Below, piece after piece: positions 34,927 through 43,463 of a DNA stretch of 64,000 nt. The DNA comes from JBBQNJ01 sp038329845. GTDB lineage: Bacteria; Planctomycetota; Phycisphaerae; Tepidisphaerales; Tepidisphaeraceae. The position numbers and the translations under genes were made by a program. Location of the stretch: contig JBBQNJ010000016.1 of NCBI GenBank assembly GCA_038329845.1, positions 4,791 through 68,790 of the forward strand, written 5' to 3'. The first letter of the stretch is position 1, and each line of letters opens with the position of its first letter. Under the pieces are notes generated by a model that saw only the letters and a list, made by a program, of their open reading frames with translations, was not told the DNA's origin and ran no database searches.

Positions 34927-35907
34927 TCATCGCAGCAGGGGAACTTGATAGCGGTAGTTGTAGATGAAATCGGCTCGCTTGGCGGTTTTCTCGGCGGCTT
35001 GGATGGCCGGGGCCACACGCGATTCTTCTTCCCCCAAGTCGCGGGCGAGTTGGCGCATCGGCTCGGGGACGGCCATCGTGGCGGCGGCGATTCGCTTGAG
35101 TTCCTTGATGTCCACCGACGTCAATCCGGCGTGTTCGGTCACCAAATAATTCCCCCCGCCTACCGTCCGCTCGACCTTCACCAAGGTCATGGCTTGCTTG
35201 AAGATCGCGTCGCACTGGTCGTGCGCCGCATCCATCGACGCTTTCACGCGCTCGATCGCCAGGTCGGCGATTTCGTCGGCGATCTTGGTTGTTTCGGCAC
35301 CGGCGCCGGTGGCGTACATCTCGACGGCGCGGAGGTCGCCGACGCCCTTCGCCGCCTGCATCAACGGTGCCAACGTGGTGGCCTTCTTGGCGGATTCGAG
35401 CTTGGGGCGCAGCGCCGCCAACTCGTCCGCCAGCAGCGCCGACGCCGCCTCTTTGCGCTTTTCCGGATCGATCACGTCGATCGGCTCGGCGGGTTTTCCT
35501 TCCGAAGACTTGGGGACAAACGTCCCCGAGCGCGAGCGCCGCATCAGGAATTCCTGTGCCTGATACCGTTGTCGCTCGGCACCGGACGCGGCCTTGGCGG
35601 CCTGGGCGAACGCCTCGGTCGCGGGGGCCGGGGATTTCATGCGCAGATGCGCCTCGGCCTTCAGCGCCCAGACCTCGGCCCGCGGGTACGGCTCGGCCGC
35701 CGCGCCTTTAAGCGCCAACACGCGGGCCGTCTGCTGAATCACTTCGAGATTCTCCCCCCGCCCGAGCATCGCCCGCAGTTCGGGCAGCGTCGCAAGGCCC
35801 CCCGATTTCGCGATGCTCCCAGACGGCGCAGATGTCGGCGCTTCGGCAAACGTCCACCCCGCCAATGCCGCGTTCACCATCAGAAGAATTGCCAGATATC
35901 GCATCAT
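34927..35907 (-). CDS. Secreted protein of unknown function
   Basis: 326 residues from the ATG at 35907, with a weak AAGG upstream. Signal peptide MMRYLAILLMVNAALAGWTFA. The mature part is mostly helical and TPR-like in character (VWALKAEAHLRMKSPAPATEAFAQAAKAA near 80-108), with a charged middle and a helical C-terminus. No catalytic motif was recognised. Two 24-bp direct repeats lie 43 and 116 bases upstream of the start. Confidence 0.7.
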   Translation of the reverse strand: MMRYLAILLMVNAALAGWTFAEAPTSAPSGSIAKSGGLATLPELRAMLGRGENLEVIQQTARVLALKGAAAEPYPRAEVWALKAEAHLRMKSPAPATEAFAQAAKAASGAERQRYQAQEFLMRRSRSGTFVPKSSEGKPAEPIDVIDPEKRKEAASALLADELAALRPKLESAKKATTLAPLMQAAKGVGDLRAVEMYATGAGAETTKIADEIADLAIERVKASMDAAHDQCDAIFKQAMTLVKVERTVGGGNYLVTEHAGLTSVDIKELKRIAAATMAVPEPMRQLARDLGEEESRVAPAIQAAEKTAKRADFIYNYRYQVPLLR

Positions 35908-35949
35908 GGGTTGCCTTGATTGATCACCAACAACGATACCGTCGCAGCG

Positions 35950-36046
35950 CCAATCCGTCCATGGAACCATTCAGATCGTCCTGGTTCGGGACGACCTTCC
36001 GGCACACCAGCCGCTGGCGGCACCAATCCGTCCATGGAACCATTCA
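35950..36046. repeat. Two 24-bp direct repeats upstream of a secreted-protein gene
   Basis: CCAATCCGTCCATGGAACCA followed by TTCA occurs at 35950-35973 and 36023-36046, exactly 73 bases apart. Each contains ATGG-AA-CCAT dyad symmetry. The position just upstream of the start at 35907 suggests repressor or activator sites, although a short duplication is equally possible. Confidence 0.75.
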
Positions 36047-36098
36047 TATTCCCAGCCAGAGGCGTGCGGTCGGCGGGCGCGCCCGATCCTCTGGCGGG

Positions 36099-36881
36099 CT
36101 AACGCCAGGCGGCGGTTCCCGCCAGGGATCGCGCTGTGTCGGCGAGCCGTTGGTGCGCCAGTTCGCACGCGTAATCTACGCGGATCGCTCGTCGATACGC
36201 CGCGATCCGCGCCCGCGGATCCGCCGTGGTGTCGGCGGCGAGTACGAACGGCGCGCTGAGCTGCTCCCACAAGCTCATCACCTCGGCGACGGCTCGGGGA
36301 TCGCCGCGGCGGGCGCCGGCGGGGATCGCGTCCAGCGCCAGCACGATGCTATGAGCCGGCAATTCATCGCGCAACTGCTCGAGCGATCGCGGCTCGGGCG
36401 GTGGAAGGCTCGCATCCTCCAGCGGCACGATCGCCACTGCCCCCGCGTGATCGACCCCCGGCGGATACACCGCCCCTAATAGCGTTTCGACATACAACCC
36501 GTGTTCGCGCTGCAGGGCCCGAACCTGCCGTGCCGGTGCGACCGATCCCCAGCCGGCCACGAGCAACTGACCCTGCGGGAAATTTTCGATAACGTGGAGA
36601 GCATCGATCCGATCCTGCGGCCCCGCGGCGATCAAGTCCAGGCGCACCACTCCCTCGGCACAGCGCTGGCGTCGCTGCCGGCGGGCCTCCTGCAGCGGCA
36701 TATACAACCGGGCAAGGGTGTCAAAGTCATCGCCGGCGAGGAGTTCGGCCTCCTCGAGAAGCCGCTGGGCACCGAGATAGTCCATGTGCGACAGCCGCTC
36801 CTGCCCGCGCTGGCAGAGCGATTGAAGGATCGAATCGTCCATAACGGATTGTATCCTCGCCAGTCGCGCCGGATCTTCCAT
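36099..36881 (-). CDS. Conserved-looking protein of unknown function
   Basis: 260 residues from the ATG at 36881; the open frame continues upstream through a mobile element and is spurious there. The N-terminal third is helical (ERLSHMDYLGAQRLLEEAELLAGDDFDTLARLYMPLQEARRQRRQ), TPR-like. The middle is an alpha/beta region (QGQLLVAGWGSV, AGAVAIVPLED, HSIVLALDAIPAGA). The C-terminus is helical. No signal peptide or catalytic motif was recognised. Confidence 0.6.
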   Translation of the reverse strand: MEDPARLARIQSVMDDSILQSLCQRGQERLSHMDYLGAQRLLEEAELLAGDDFDTLARLYMPLQEARRQRRQRCAEGVVRLDLIAAGPQDRIDALHVIENFPQGQLLVAGWGSVAPARQVRALQREHGLYVETLLGAVYPPGVDHAGAVAIVPLEDASLPPPEPRSLEQLRDELPAHSIVLALDAIPAGARRGDPRAVAEVMSLWEQLSAPFVLAADTTADPRARIAAYRRAIRVDYACELAHQRLADTARSLAGTAAWR

Positions 36882-36940
36882 TGGCGATGCAAACCGCGTC
36901 CCGGCGACGGCGGCCCGCACACACTCGAGTAGCCCGAAAG

Positions 36941-37062
36941 AAAAAGGGGACGCGCTTCTTTTTTTACAGCATACTATAGTTACACTATAATTATCATCTT
37001 TTAATTCAGCGTAAATGCGAAACAGTGGCCAATATGCCAAGAAATAAGCGCGTCCCCTTTTT
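36941..37062 (+). mobile_element. Miniature inverted-repeat element, copy 2
   Basis: Arms AAAAAGGGGACGCGCTTCTT and AATAAGCGCGTCCCCTTTTT flank an AT-rich core; the GGGG to CCCC distance is 112 bases. The core reads TTTACA, 17 bases, TATAAT on the plus strand, facing gmd. It lies between a minus-strand gene (start 36881) and gmd (start 37205). No protein is encoded. Confidence 0.85.
36963..36991 (+). promoter_or_regulatory. Promoter inside mobile element copy 2, facing gmd
   Basis: TTTACA (36963-36968), a 17-base spacer and a perfect TATAAT (36986-36991) give a near-consensus sigma70 promoter. The predicted start is about 200 bases before the gmd ATG, so the element's right arm would lie in the leader. 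Confidence 0.6.
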
Positions 37063-37204
37063 ACGTTCTCGACTGATTTCGAGCGCTGCCCCAAAATTTT
37101 AAGCACGCCGTAATGAATCGATGGTTCATCGTCGATTGCCGCCGTGGCGTTGTCCCGATACATTCTCGGTGCGCTGGGGGATTCCCCATGCGGCGCGAAA
37201 AATC

Positions 37205-38197
37205 ATGGCCAATCCAAAGAAAAAAGCGTTGATCACGGGAATCACCGGGCAGGATGGTTCGTACTTGTCCGAACACCTGCTCGAGATGGGGTATGAAGTG
37301 CATGGCGTGATCCGCCGGGTGGCGCTGGAGGATCCGACTCACCGGCTTCGGCGAATCTCGCATCTCGAGGGTCGCTTGCAGCTTCATTCGGCCAGCCTTG
37401 AGTCGTATCCGTCGCTGGTGCAGATCGTTCACAAGATTCAGCCCGACGAGGTGTATCACCTCGCCGCACAGTCCTATGTCGCCGAGAGTTTCGAGGATGC
37501 GTTTTCCACGTTGAACACGAACATCAACGGCACGCACTACATCCTGGCGGCGATCCATGCCGTCAGCCCGCAATCGCGGCTTTATTTCGCCAGCACCAGC
37601 GAGATGTTCGGCAAGGTCGTCGAGGTGCCGCAGACGGAATCGACCGCCTTTCGTCCGCGCTCGCCGTACGGCATCTCGAAGGTCGCGGGGTATGAGCTGG
37701 TCCGCAATTACCGCGAGGCCTACGACCTGTATTGCTGCTCGGGGATCCTGTTCAACCACGAAAGCCCGCGGCGAGGGTTCGAGTTCGTGACCCGCAAGAC
37801 CACCTACGCGGTGGCGCGGATCAAACACGGGTTGCAGAAGGATTTGACGCTGGGCAATCTCCAGGCCAAGCGCGACTGGGGCCACGCCCGCGACTACGTG
37901 CGGGCCATGCACCTGATGCTTCAGCAGCCCAAGCCCGAAGATTTCGTCATCGCCTCGGGCCAGACCCACTCGGTCCGCGAGTTCTGCGACCTCGCCTTCG
38001 AGACTGCGGGGCTGAAGGCCTCGGATTATGTCAAGACTTCGGGCGTGTTTTTCCGCCCGGCCGAAGTCGAACTGCTGATCGGCGACGCTTCCAAGGCCCG
38101 GGCCACATTAAAATGGGAGCCGACCTACACCTTTGAGCAGTTGGTCCGCGAAATGGTCGAATCGGACTTGGAACTGGTGAGCCAGCGCGGTCAGTAA
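37205..38197 (+). CDS. gmd: GDP-mannose 4,6-dehydratase
   Basis: 330 residues. The NAD(P)-binding motif is GITGQDGSYLSEHLL (about 11-25). The catalytic YGISK with Tyr and Lys is near residues 157-161, Ser/Thr in ASTSEMFG just before it, and the family signature ILFNHESPRRGFEFVTRK is present. It converts GDP-mannose to GDP-4-keto-6-deoxymannose, the first step to GDP-fucose, GDP-rhamnose or perosamine. Downstream reductase or aminotransferase genes are not in the window. Its stop overlaps the stop of the convergent PfkB gene by 7 bases. Confidence 0.95.
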   Translation: MANPKKKALITGITGQDGSYLSEHLLEMGYEVHGVIRRVALEDPTHRLRRISHLEGRLQLHSASLESYPSLVQIVHKIQPDEVYHLAAQSYVAESFEDAFSTLNTNINGTHYILAAIHAVSPQSRLYFASTSEMFGKVVEVPQTESTAFRPRSPYGISKVAGYELVRNYREAYDLYCCSGILFNHESPRRGFEFVTRKTTYAVARIKHGLQKDLTLGNLQAKRDWGHARDYVRAMHLMLQQPKPEDFVIASGQTHSVREFCDLAFETAGLKASDYVKTSGVFFRPAEVELLIGDASKARATLKWEPTYTFEQLVREMVESDLELVSQRGQ

Positions 38198-39093
38198 CTC
38201 ATCGCCTGCTTCAGATCGAACCAGCGCTGGTCGATCGCCTCGCGGGTCGCGCTGCGCAGCCCGTCAAGCGAAAAATCGCCGATCGTGAAGCTCGCTACCA
38301 CCGTCCCGAATGCCAGCGCCCGTTTGAGACTGGCCGCGGTAAAGTTGCCCTGGGTGGCGAGGTATCCCATCATCCCGCCCGCGAAGCTGTCGCCGGCGCC
38401 GGTGGGATCGACCACCTTTTCCGCCGGATAGGCCGGCAGGACGAACGTCTGCTCGCCGCTGCACATCAGGCAGCCATGTTCGCCTTTTTTGATCACCACG
38501 AACTGCGGACCCATCGCCAGCACCTCGCGTGCCGCGGCAACCAGGTTGCGCTGACCTGTCAGCAGCCGCGCTTCACCGTCGTTGAGTACCAGGCCATGGA
38601 TCATCCCCAGCAGCTTGCAAAGCTGCTCGCGCTCGGTCTGGATCCACAAGTTCATCGTGTCGGCCACGATCAGCTTCGCCCCGGAAAGATCCTTCGCCAT
38701 CTGCTGCTGGAGAATCGGGTGAGTATTGGCCAGAAAAACATAGCGCGAATCGCAAAACGCCGCGGGAATCTTCGGGGCTCGCTCGGCCAGCACGTTCAAG
38801 TCCACCTCGACCGTGACCGCCTCGTTCAAGTCCTTCACGTAGGAACCATGCCAGCGGAACGTCTTGCTCCCGGCGCGATGTTCGATCCCGGCGACATCCA
38901 CCTCCCGCCCGGCGAACACATCCAGCATGGCCGGTGGACAGTCATCCCCCACCACCCCGACAAGTCGAACCGGCGTAAAGAACGAAGCGGCATACGCGAA
39001 GTAGATCGCCGATCCGCCGAGGACGCCTTCACGCATCCCGGTGGGCGTTTCCACGGTGTCGATTCCGATTGATCCGGTGACCAGCAAAGACAT
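38191..39093 (-). CDS. PfkB family carbohydrate/nucleoside kinase
   Basis: 300 residues with the ribokinase fold. The N-terminal GSIGIDTVETP and GGSAIYFAYAASFF phrases and the C-terminal DPTGAGDSFAGGMMGYLA signature, with catalytic Asp and anion hole, are clear. The substrate is not determined. TAGGAT lies 7 bases before the ATG, so the mRNA may be nearly leaderless. The gene overlaps gmd tail-to-tail by 7 bases. Confidence 0.92.
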   Translation of the reverse strand: MSLLVTGSIGIDTVETPTGMREGVLGGSAIYFAYAASFFTPVRLVGVVGDDCPPAMLDVFAGREVDVAGIEHRAGSKTFRWHGSYVKDLNEAVTVEVDLNVLAERAPKIPAAFCDSRYVFLANTHPILQQQMAKDLSGAKLIVADTMNLWIQTEREQLCKLLGMIHGLVLNDGEARLLTGQRNLVAAAREVLAMGPQFVVIKKGEHGCLMCSGEQTFVLPAYPAEKVVDPTGAGDSFAGGMMGYLATQGNFTAASLKRALAFGTVVASFTIGDFSLDGLRSATREAIDQRWFDLKQAMSY

Positions 39094-39103
39094 TTCAACG
39101 ATC

Positions 39104-39475
39104 CTATCGGCGGGAGGGAAGCTGACGGATTTTCACCCGCGAGCCGGTCACGGTGTACAGCCGTCCCGGCACCAGGCGTTTGTAACGTGTAAACAACCGG
39201 TCGATCGCATCGTCTTGCTCGACATCGCCGCCGGACAATTGCAGGTAGACGATGCATCGATCCAGCCACAGATCCAGCGCGAAGGGCGCTTCGGCCAGTT
39301 GGGAATCGGTGGTGAGCAGATCCCATTGGCGCTGCTTCAATGCCCGCAGCAGCTCGCCCGCATCGGCTTCGCTGGCAAGTTGCAATTCCTCACGCAGATG
39401 AACCCCATGCCCGTGGCGGCGCAAAGCGTCCGCGACCGCCGGGGTGAGATTCTCGCCAACAACCAGCCACTGCAT
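39104..39475 (-). CDS. DUF5615/PIN-like protein, orphan
   Basis: 123 residues. It has the layout WLVVGENLTPAVADALRRHGHGVHL then LLTTDSQLAEAP, like DUF5615 or Mut7-C-type PIN-fold proteins; the first motif is GEN instead of DEN, the second retains TDS. No DUF433 partner is adjacent. It ends 10 bases upstream of the PfkB start on the same strand, so it may be the first gene of a pair with the kinase. Function unknown. Confidence 0.68.
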   Translation of the reverse strand: MQWLVVGENLTPAVADALRRHGHGVHLREELQLASEADAGELLRALKQRQWDLLTTDSQLAEAPFALDLWLDRCIVYLQLSGGDVEQDDAIDRLFTRYKRLVPGRLYTVTGSRVKIRQLPSRR

Positions 39476-39593
39476 GGGGCAGGCATCGTAGTCACCCGCC
39501 GCCCCGGGGCAAGCGCCCGGCGAGATGAGTCATTCCCAATTTTAGCAAACGCCCAGCAATTCGTTCCGGTTCCAGTGAGTCGACGAGGTCTTT

Positions 39594-39683
39594 CAGTGCC
39601 GCCGGTGTCCCCCCACCCCCCGGCGGTTTTGGGTTGCCTGCCGATTCAACGCTTTTCGCCGGTGAGGACACCGGCGGCACTGG
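39594..39683. repeat. Palindromic repeat GTGCCGCCGGTGTCC, inverted pair
   Basis: CAGTGCCGCCGGTGTCC (39594-39610) and its inverted partner GGACACCGGCGGCACTG (39666-39682) flank about 55 bases, part of which reads GGGGGG-rich. It belongs to the same family as 4175-4335. No gene is encoded. Confidence 0.8.
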
Positions 39684-39744
39684 TAACTGACTTCGGCGTC
39701 CGCTCGATTAACCGAAGCACCAAAGAAGATGCCCGATGCGGCGA

Positions 39745-40674
39745 TTAAGGGCCCTGCGGCGACAGCAGCCGTTCGATCTCGGCGAAAACTTCGTCCACCT
39801 CGAGTTCCGCCAGCGGTTGACGATGCATGACGCGAACCGATGGCCCCAGTGGCTTCCAGACCAGCGGGTCGGACGGGCCGAACAGTGCCAGCGTCGGGAC
39901 GGCGATGATCCCCGCGAGGTGCGAAGGCCCCGAGTCGTTGCCGACGAACCCCGCCGCGGCGCTCAGATGGGTGAGCAGGTCCCAATAGGTGGGCGTCTGA
40001 AGCACCGGCGCCGTCGAGGTGAATCGGGCGATCTCATGGCCGCTCCACCGTTCCAATTCGGTCTCCCCCATCAGGAGCCGGACACGGCGACCGGACCTGT
40101 GAATGCGGTCGATCAGCGCCAGGAAATGGTCCGGCGGCCAGCATTTCTCCCGGCTGCCCGATCCGGGATGGACCAATAGATCGGCACCGGGCACTCGGCG
40201 CAGCGCCACCCCGCGCTGAGCGATGAACGACAATGTCTGTTCCATCGCCGCCTTCGCCGCCACGTGGATATGAAGCTGATCGAGCAGAAATTGCGTGGCA
40301 TGCCCGGCGTAATCGGCCGGGGGCTTGGGCAGCAGATGCGTCAACGCCGCCTCGGGGTTGATCTTCGCCACGTTCACCGACCACCGATCCGCGGGCTTGG
40401 CGATGAACGTGAAGATCGCATGGGCGCCCGTGAGCAGGCGGGCGCTTTCCTCGGGCAGATTGGGCTTAGCGCTGAACAGCTCATGCCAGCCGTTCTCGAC
40501 ATCCGCCGACTCGATCCGCAACGCGGTCTCGGCCAGTTGTCCCTTGCCCGCGTGCGTGACGTAATACACCCGGCTCTGCGGAAACAGCCGTCCCACCGCC
40601 AAGGCCAGCGGCCAGGTCAACACGAAGTCGCCCAAGGCCCCGAGATGGAAGATGAGTACGTTTCGTTTTAACAC
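39745..40674 (-). CDS. Glycosyltransferase family 9 (heptosyltransferase-like)
   Basis: 309 residues from the GTG at 40674 (MLKRNVLIFHLGALGDFVLTWPL); upstream residues are not conserved. GALGD near the N-terminus and the C-terminal VLIHPG-like LVHPGSGSREKCWPPDHF and GNDSGPSHLAGIIAVPTLALFGPSDP are the GT9 hallmarks. Members add heptose to lipopolysaccharide or other glycans. Planctomycetes have LPS-like lipids, so a role in envelope glycan is plausible. Confidence 0.88.
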   Translation of the reverse strand: MLKRNVLIFHLGALGDFVLTWPLALAVGRLFPQSRVYYVTHAGKGQLAETALRIESADVENGWHELFSAKPNLPEESARLLTGAHAIFTFIAKPADRWSVNVAKINPEAALTHLLPKPPADYAGHATQFLLDQLHIHVAAKAAMEQTLSFIAQRGVALRRVPGADLLVHPGSGSREKCWPPDHFLALIDRIHRSGRRVRLLMGETELERWSGHEIARFTSTAPVLQTPTYWDLLTHLSAAAGFVGNDSGPSHLAGIIAVPTLALFGPSDPLVWKPLGPSVRVMHRQPLAELEVDEVFAEIERLLSPQGP

Positions 40675-40757
40675 GCCGACCCAGCAGCATACCGCCGCCC
40701 GGGCCGCGGACGAAGAGGCGGAGAGACGAACGAACCGTAAAAACGCAGTGCCGAGGC

Positions 40758-40788
40758 TTGGCACCGTCGTGGAGAACGGTTATATAAT
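40758..40788 (+). promoter_or_regulatory. Promoter of the esterase-like gene
   Basis: TTGGCA (40758-40763) and TATATAAT (40781-40788) with a 17-19 base spacer. The ATG at 40865 is about 75 bases downstream and has CGGAGG at a normal distance. Confidence 0.55.
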
Positions 40789-40864
40789 AACAGGCACTGG
40801 GTCGGCGACAGCGATTATCGTCGACACGCAACGGTTCTTCGCACGATGGACAATCGGAGGCTGC

Positions 40865-42931
40865 ATGGCGCGGATCACAATGGCTCTGTCGATCTTGGGG
40901 ATTCTCATGCTCGTGGCCCCGGCGGAGGGAGAAACGGGATTGTTCCGGCTCTTGCCCGATGGGCTGTCGTTCAACGGCGAGGGGTGGGCCGTCAAGGCCG
41001 ACGGGCAGCTCGGATGGGTGTCGCTGAAGATCGGCGAGGCCGAATTTCTCGCCGCGACCCCCGAATACGGAGCCATATTATTCAAAAAGAACGATCGGTG
41101 GTTCACCCGCTATCCCGATCGCAGCGCGCTGTCGCACGACACGCAGACGGGACGATTCGGCATGGTCGCCGACGGGCGCAACATGATCAAAATCGCCCCG
41201 GACTGGTTCAAGCCTGAGTTCGAGCTGACCCTCGGCGCCAATGACCGCGACGATCAACAGGTGTTCATCTTCCTGTCCGACGAAGTGGCGCTGGTTCGTA
41301 TGGGCGGCAGCCTGGACAGCAATCGCACGCTCTCACCCATCGCGGTCGATCGTTCCACCAAACAAACCAAGTCGCAACCCGCGGCACTGATCGTCCACCG
41401 TAGCGGGGTGGCACTGCGCATCTCCGCGGCCACGCCGGAATCGGTGAAAACCGAAAAGGGGAAGGCCAGTCCCCCGGCGATCGAAGCGGGAATGGTTGCC
41501 GGACCCGATGGAACCCCGCGGCTGGCGCTAATTCTGACCTGCAAGGGATTCATCGCCAACACGTTCAATGTCTCGGTCGAGACCGCTCCGCACGGCGCTA
41601 ATTTCGCCGTCTCTCCGAAGTTCGATGTGCATAGCGCCGACGATCCGAATCGCAATGTCGGCGGCGGCGGCGCGGCCAACGGGGTCAAGAACCCGATCTA
41701 CGGCCCCGGCGTGGCGCTGGACTTGGGATTCACGTTCGGCTGGCTGGGTTCCGAGCCGTTTAATGGGCGCGCTGAACTCGAGGTGATCCACGCCTTGGGA
41801 AAGACCCACTTCCACCAGTGGATCGATCTGAAAAACGTCAAACCGGCCCCGAGCGACGCCAAGGAGTCCGCCGGCCTGATCCGCGTCAAGTTCGACCCGA
41901 AATTTCACATCCCCGGCGTGAGCGAGGTCTCGGCCCGGCTGTTCGACGCCGGCGGGCGGCTAATCTGGACCGACCGCTACCGCATGGCGTGGGACTGGGA
42001 ACATTACCAGCCGACTATCGACGTTCAGCCTGACTTCAAGGCGTTCTGGGTCGACACGCTCAAGCAACTGCGCGCTCAGCCGCTGGAACCCGAGGTGACT
42101 CGCGTCTTCGAGGATCATCCGACTTTCGAGATCTACAAGGTGTCGATGAACGGTTGGGCCGGTAAACGCATCTGGGCGATGATGTACGTTCCGAAAAACG
42201 TCGCTCGGCCGATGGGCGCGATCGTAGGATCTCATCCCGGGACTCGCGGGTTCTCGGTGAACAAGGGTCCGGATGGAGTTTACGGATCCAAGGCCCCCGC
42301 CGATCCCAGGTTCGTCACTCTCACGCCGCTGATTCGCGGCTTCGAGCCTGATGCGGCGGATATTCCGTTCAATGATCCGTGGTGGGGTCCGCTCGAAGAT
42401 CGCGATACCTATGTCGCGCGATCGTGGTACTGCGCCATGGTCCGAGGGATCGACTACCTCGCCACCCGGCCCGACCTGGTCGATATGAAACGCATCATCG
42501 CACGCGGCGGCAGCCAGGGCGGCGGGCTGGCGCTGGTGACCGCGGGGCTGGATCACCGCGTCGCCTACTGTCTGGCCGACTGTCCCTCGAACTGCCAGCC
42601 GCGCGAGATCATGTTCAATTATCCCAGCTTCGGTCCCTCTCGCGGACAAACCCCGCCGGGAAAAACCGATGAGCAGACGGCCGTTTTGCTCAGCTATTAC
42701 AACCCGGCGAATTTCGCGGCGATGATCCAGTGCCCCACCTATGTCGGTTCCAATATCGGCGACCTGACCGTCCACAGCATGGGCCCGCTGGCGGCGTACC
42801 ATAATCTGGTTCAACTCGATCCATCACAAAAAGAGTTCTATCCCGGTTTTTCCCATTTCCACGGCTCGGGGCCCGGGCTGGGGGTGAAGACGAAGGAAAT
42901 TCTCGAAAAACTTGGAGGAGTGAGGGAGTGA
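40865..42931 (+). CDS. Secreted acetyl-xylan-esterase-like alpha/beta hydrolase with N-terminal beta domain
   Basis: 688 residues, ATG with CGGAGG 4 bases upstream. Signal peptide MARITMALSILGILMLVAPAEG. Residues about 25-370 are beta rich and unassigned, possibly a carbohydrate-binding or accessory region. Residues about 385-680 match AXE1-type esterases: RTRGF-like GTRGFSV, then RGIDYLATRPDLVD, the nucleophile elbow GGSQGGGLA with Ser550, Asp633 in IGDLTVHSMGPLAAYHNL and a histidine at 664/666 in SHFHGSG. It probably removes acyl groups from polysaccharide in the periplasm. The long N-terminal extension is unusual. Confidence 0.85.
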   Translation: MARITMALSILGILMLVAPAEGETGLFRLLPDGLSFNGEGWAVKADGQLGWVSLKIGEAEFLAATPEYGAILFKKNDRWFTRYPDRSALSHDTQTGRFGMVADGRNMIKIAPDWFKPEFELTLGANDRDDQQVFIFLSDEVALVRMGGSLDSNRTLSPIAVDRSTKQTKSQPAALIVHRSGVALRISAATPESVKTEKGKASPPAIEAGMVAGPDGTPRLALILTCKGFIANTFNVSVETAPHGANFAVSPKFDVHSADDPNRNVGGGGAANGVKNPIYGPGVALDLGFTFGWLGSEPFNGRAELEVIHALGKTHFHQWIDLKNVKPAPSDAKESAGLIRVKFDPKFHIPGVSEVSARLFDAGGRLIWTDRYRMAWDWEHYQPTIDVQPDFKAFWVDTLKQLRAQPLEPEVTRVFEDHPTFEIYKVSMNGWAGKRIWAMMYVPKNVARPMGAIVGSHPGTRGFSVNKGPDGVYGSKAPADPRFVTLTPLIRGFEPDAADIPFNDPWWGPLEDRDTYVARSWYCAMVRGIDYLATRPDLVDMKRIIARGGSQGGGLALVTAGLDHRVAYCLADCPSNCQPREIMFNYPSFGPSRGQTPPGKTDEQTAVLLSYYNPANFAAMIQCPTYVGSNIGDLTVHSMGPLAAYHNLVQLDPSQKEFYPGFSHFHGSGPGLGVKTKEILEKLGGVRE

Positions 42932-42935
42932 ATTT

Positions 42936-43047
42936 GTTAGCCCGAAGCGCCAGCGAGGAGATCAAGCCGTGAAAGGGCGATTTCGTTAGAGGAGATCAAC
43001 GGCTGAAGCGGCGATTTCGTTAGCCCGAAGCGCCAGCGAGGAGATCA
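42936..43047. repeat. Repeat GTTAGCCCGAAGCGCCAGCG
   Basis: GTTAGCCCGAAGCGCCAGCG followed by AGGAGATCA occurs at 42936-42964 and 43019-43047, with a shorter version (GTTAGAGGAGATCA) between them. This is a 83-bp spaced direct repeat after the esterase gene. No coding function is seen in 42932-43203. Confidence 0.75.
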
Positions 43048-43191
43048 GAAGTTGAGATGAGCGGGTGAGGGGTTGGGGGGCGAAGGAGGTCGCAGCCAAC
43101 AACTAAACGCCCGTACTGCTCCACGACGTTTACACACTTGCCGCTAAAAAATCGCGGCCAATCGTCCAATGGCCTTCTTCGCCTTGGGCGA

Positions 43192-43197
43192 TACAAT
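43192..43197 (+). promoter_or_regulatory. TACAAT box 6 bases before a GTG start (leaderless)
   Basis: TACAAT (43192-43197) is followed by 6 bases and GTG at 43204, where transcription should begin. No Shine-Dalgarno is present. Confidence 0.5.
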
Positions 43198-43203
43198 GCG
43201 CGC

Positions 43204-43440
43204 GTGAGCGAGAGTTCTCTTGCTTTTGTCCGGCGGCGGACCGCAGCGCTCATCGAGGCGATCGAGGCGGATCAACGGGCCTTGGAGGAGTCGGACGATG
43301 GGCCTTCGTCGGCATCGCCGCCGGCTCGATCTCTTCGGCAAGGCACCGTGATCTACGGCCTGTCCACCGATGCGATGCGACGGTTGCTCGAAAGGCTCGA
43401 CATCGCGATGGCTGATGAATCCGACCGCCGGTTCGATTAA
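43204..43440 (+). CDS. Small hypothetical protein
   Basis: 78 residues, acidic and helical: SSLAFVRRRTAALIEAIEADQRALEE, then a Ser/Ala/Pro linker, and STDAMRRLLERLDIAMADE. No motif was recognised. The promoter spacing above and the 23-base gap to the next gene support it being real and co-transcribed with 43464. Confidence 0.5.
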   Translation: MSESSLAFVRRRTAALIEAIEADQRALEESDDGPSSASPPARSLRQGTVIYGLSTDAMRRLLERLDIAMADESDRRFD

Positions 43441-43463
43441 ATTCATGCGGAGATCAAGACGCG

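Noticed and set aside
35950..36046. CRISPR array from the 24-bp repeats
   Set aside because: Only two repeats with a 49-base spacer, no cas genes and no leader.
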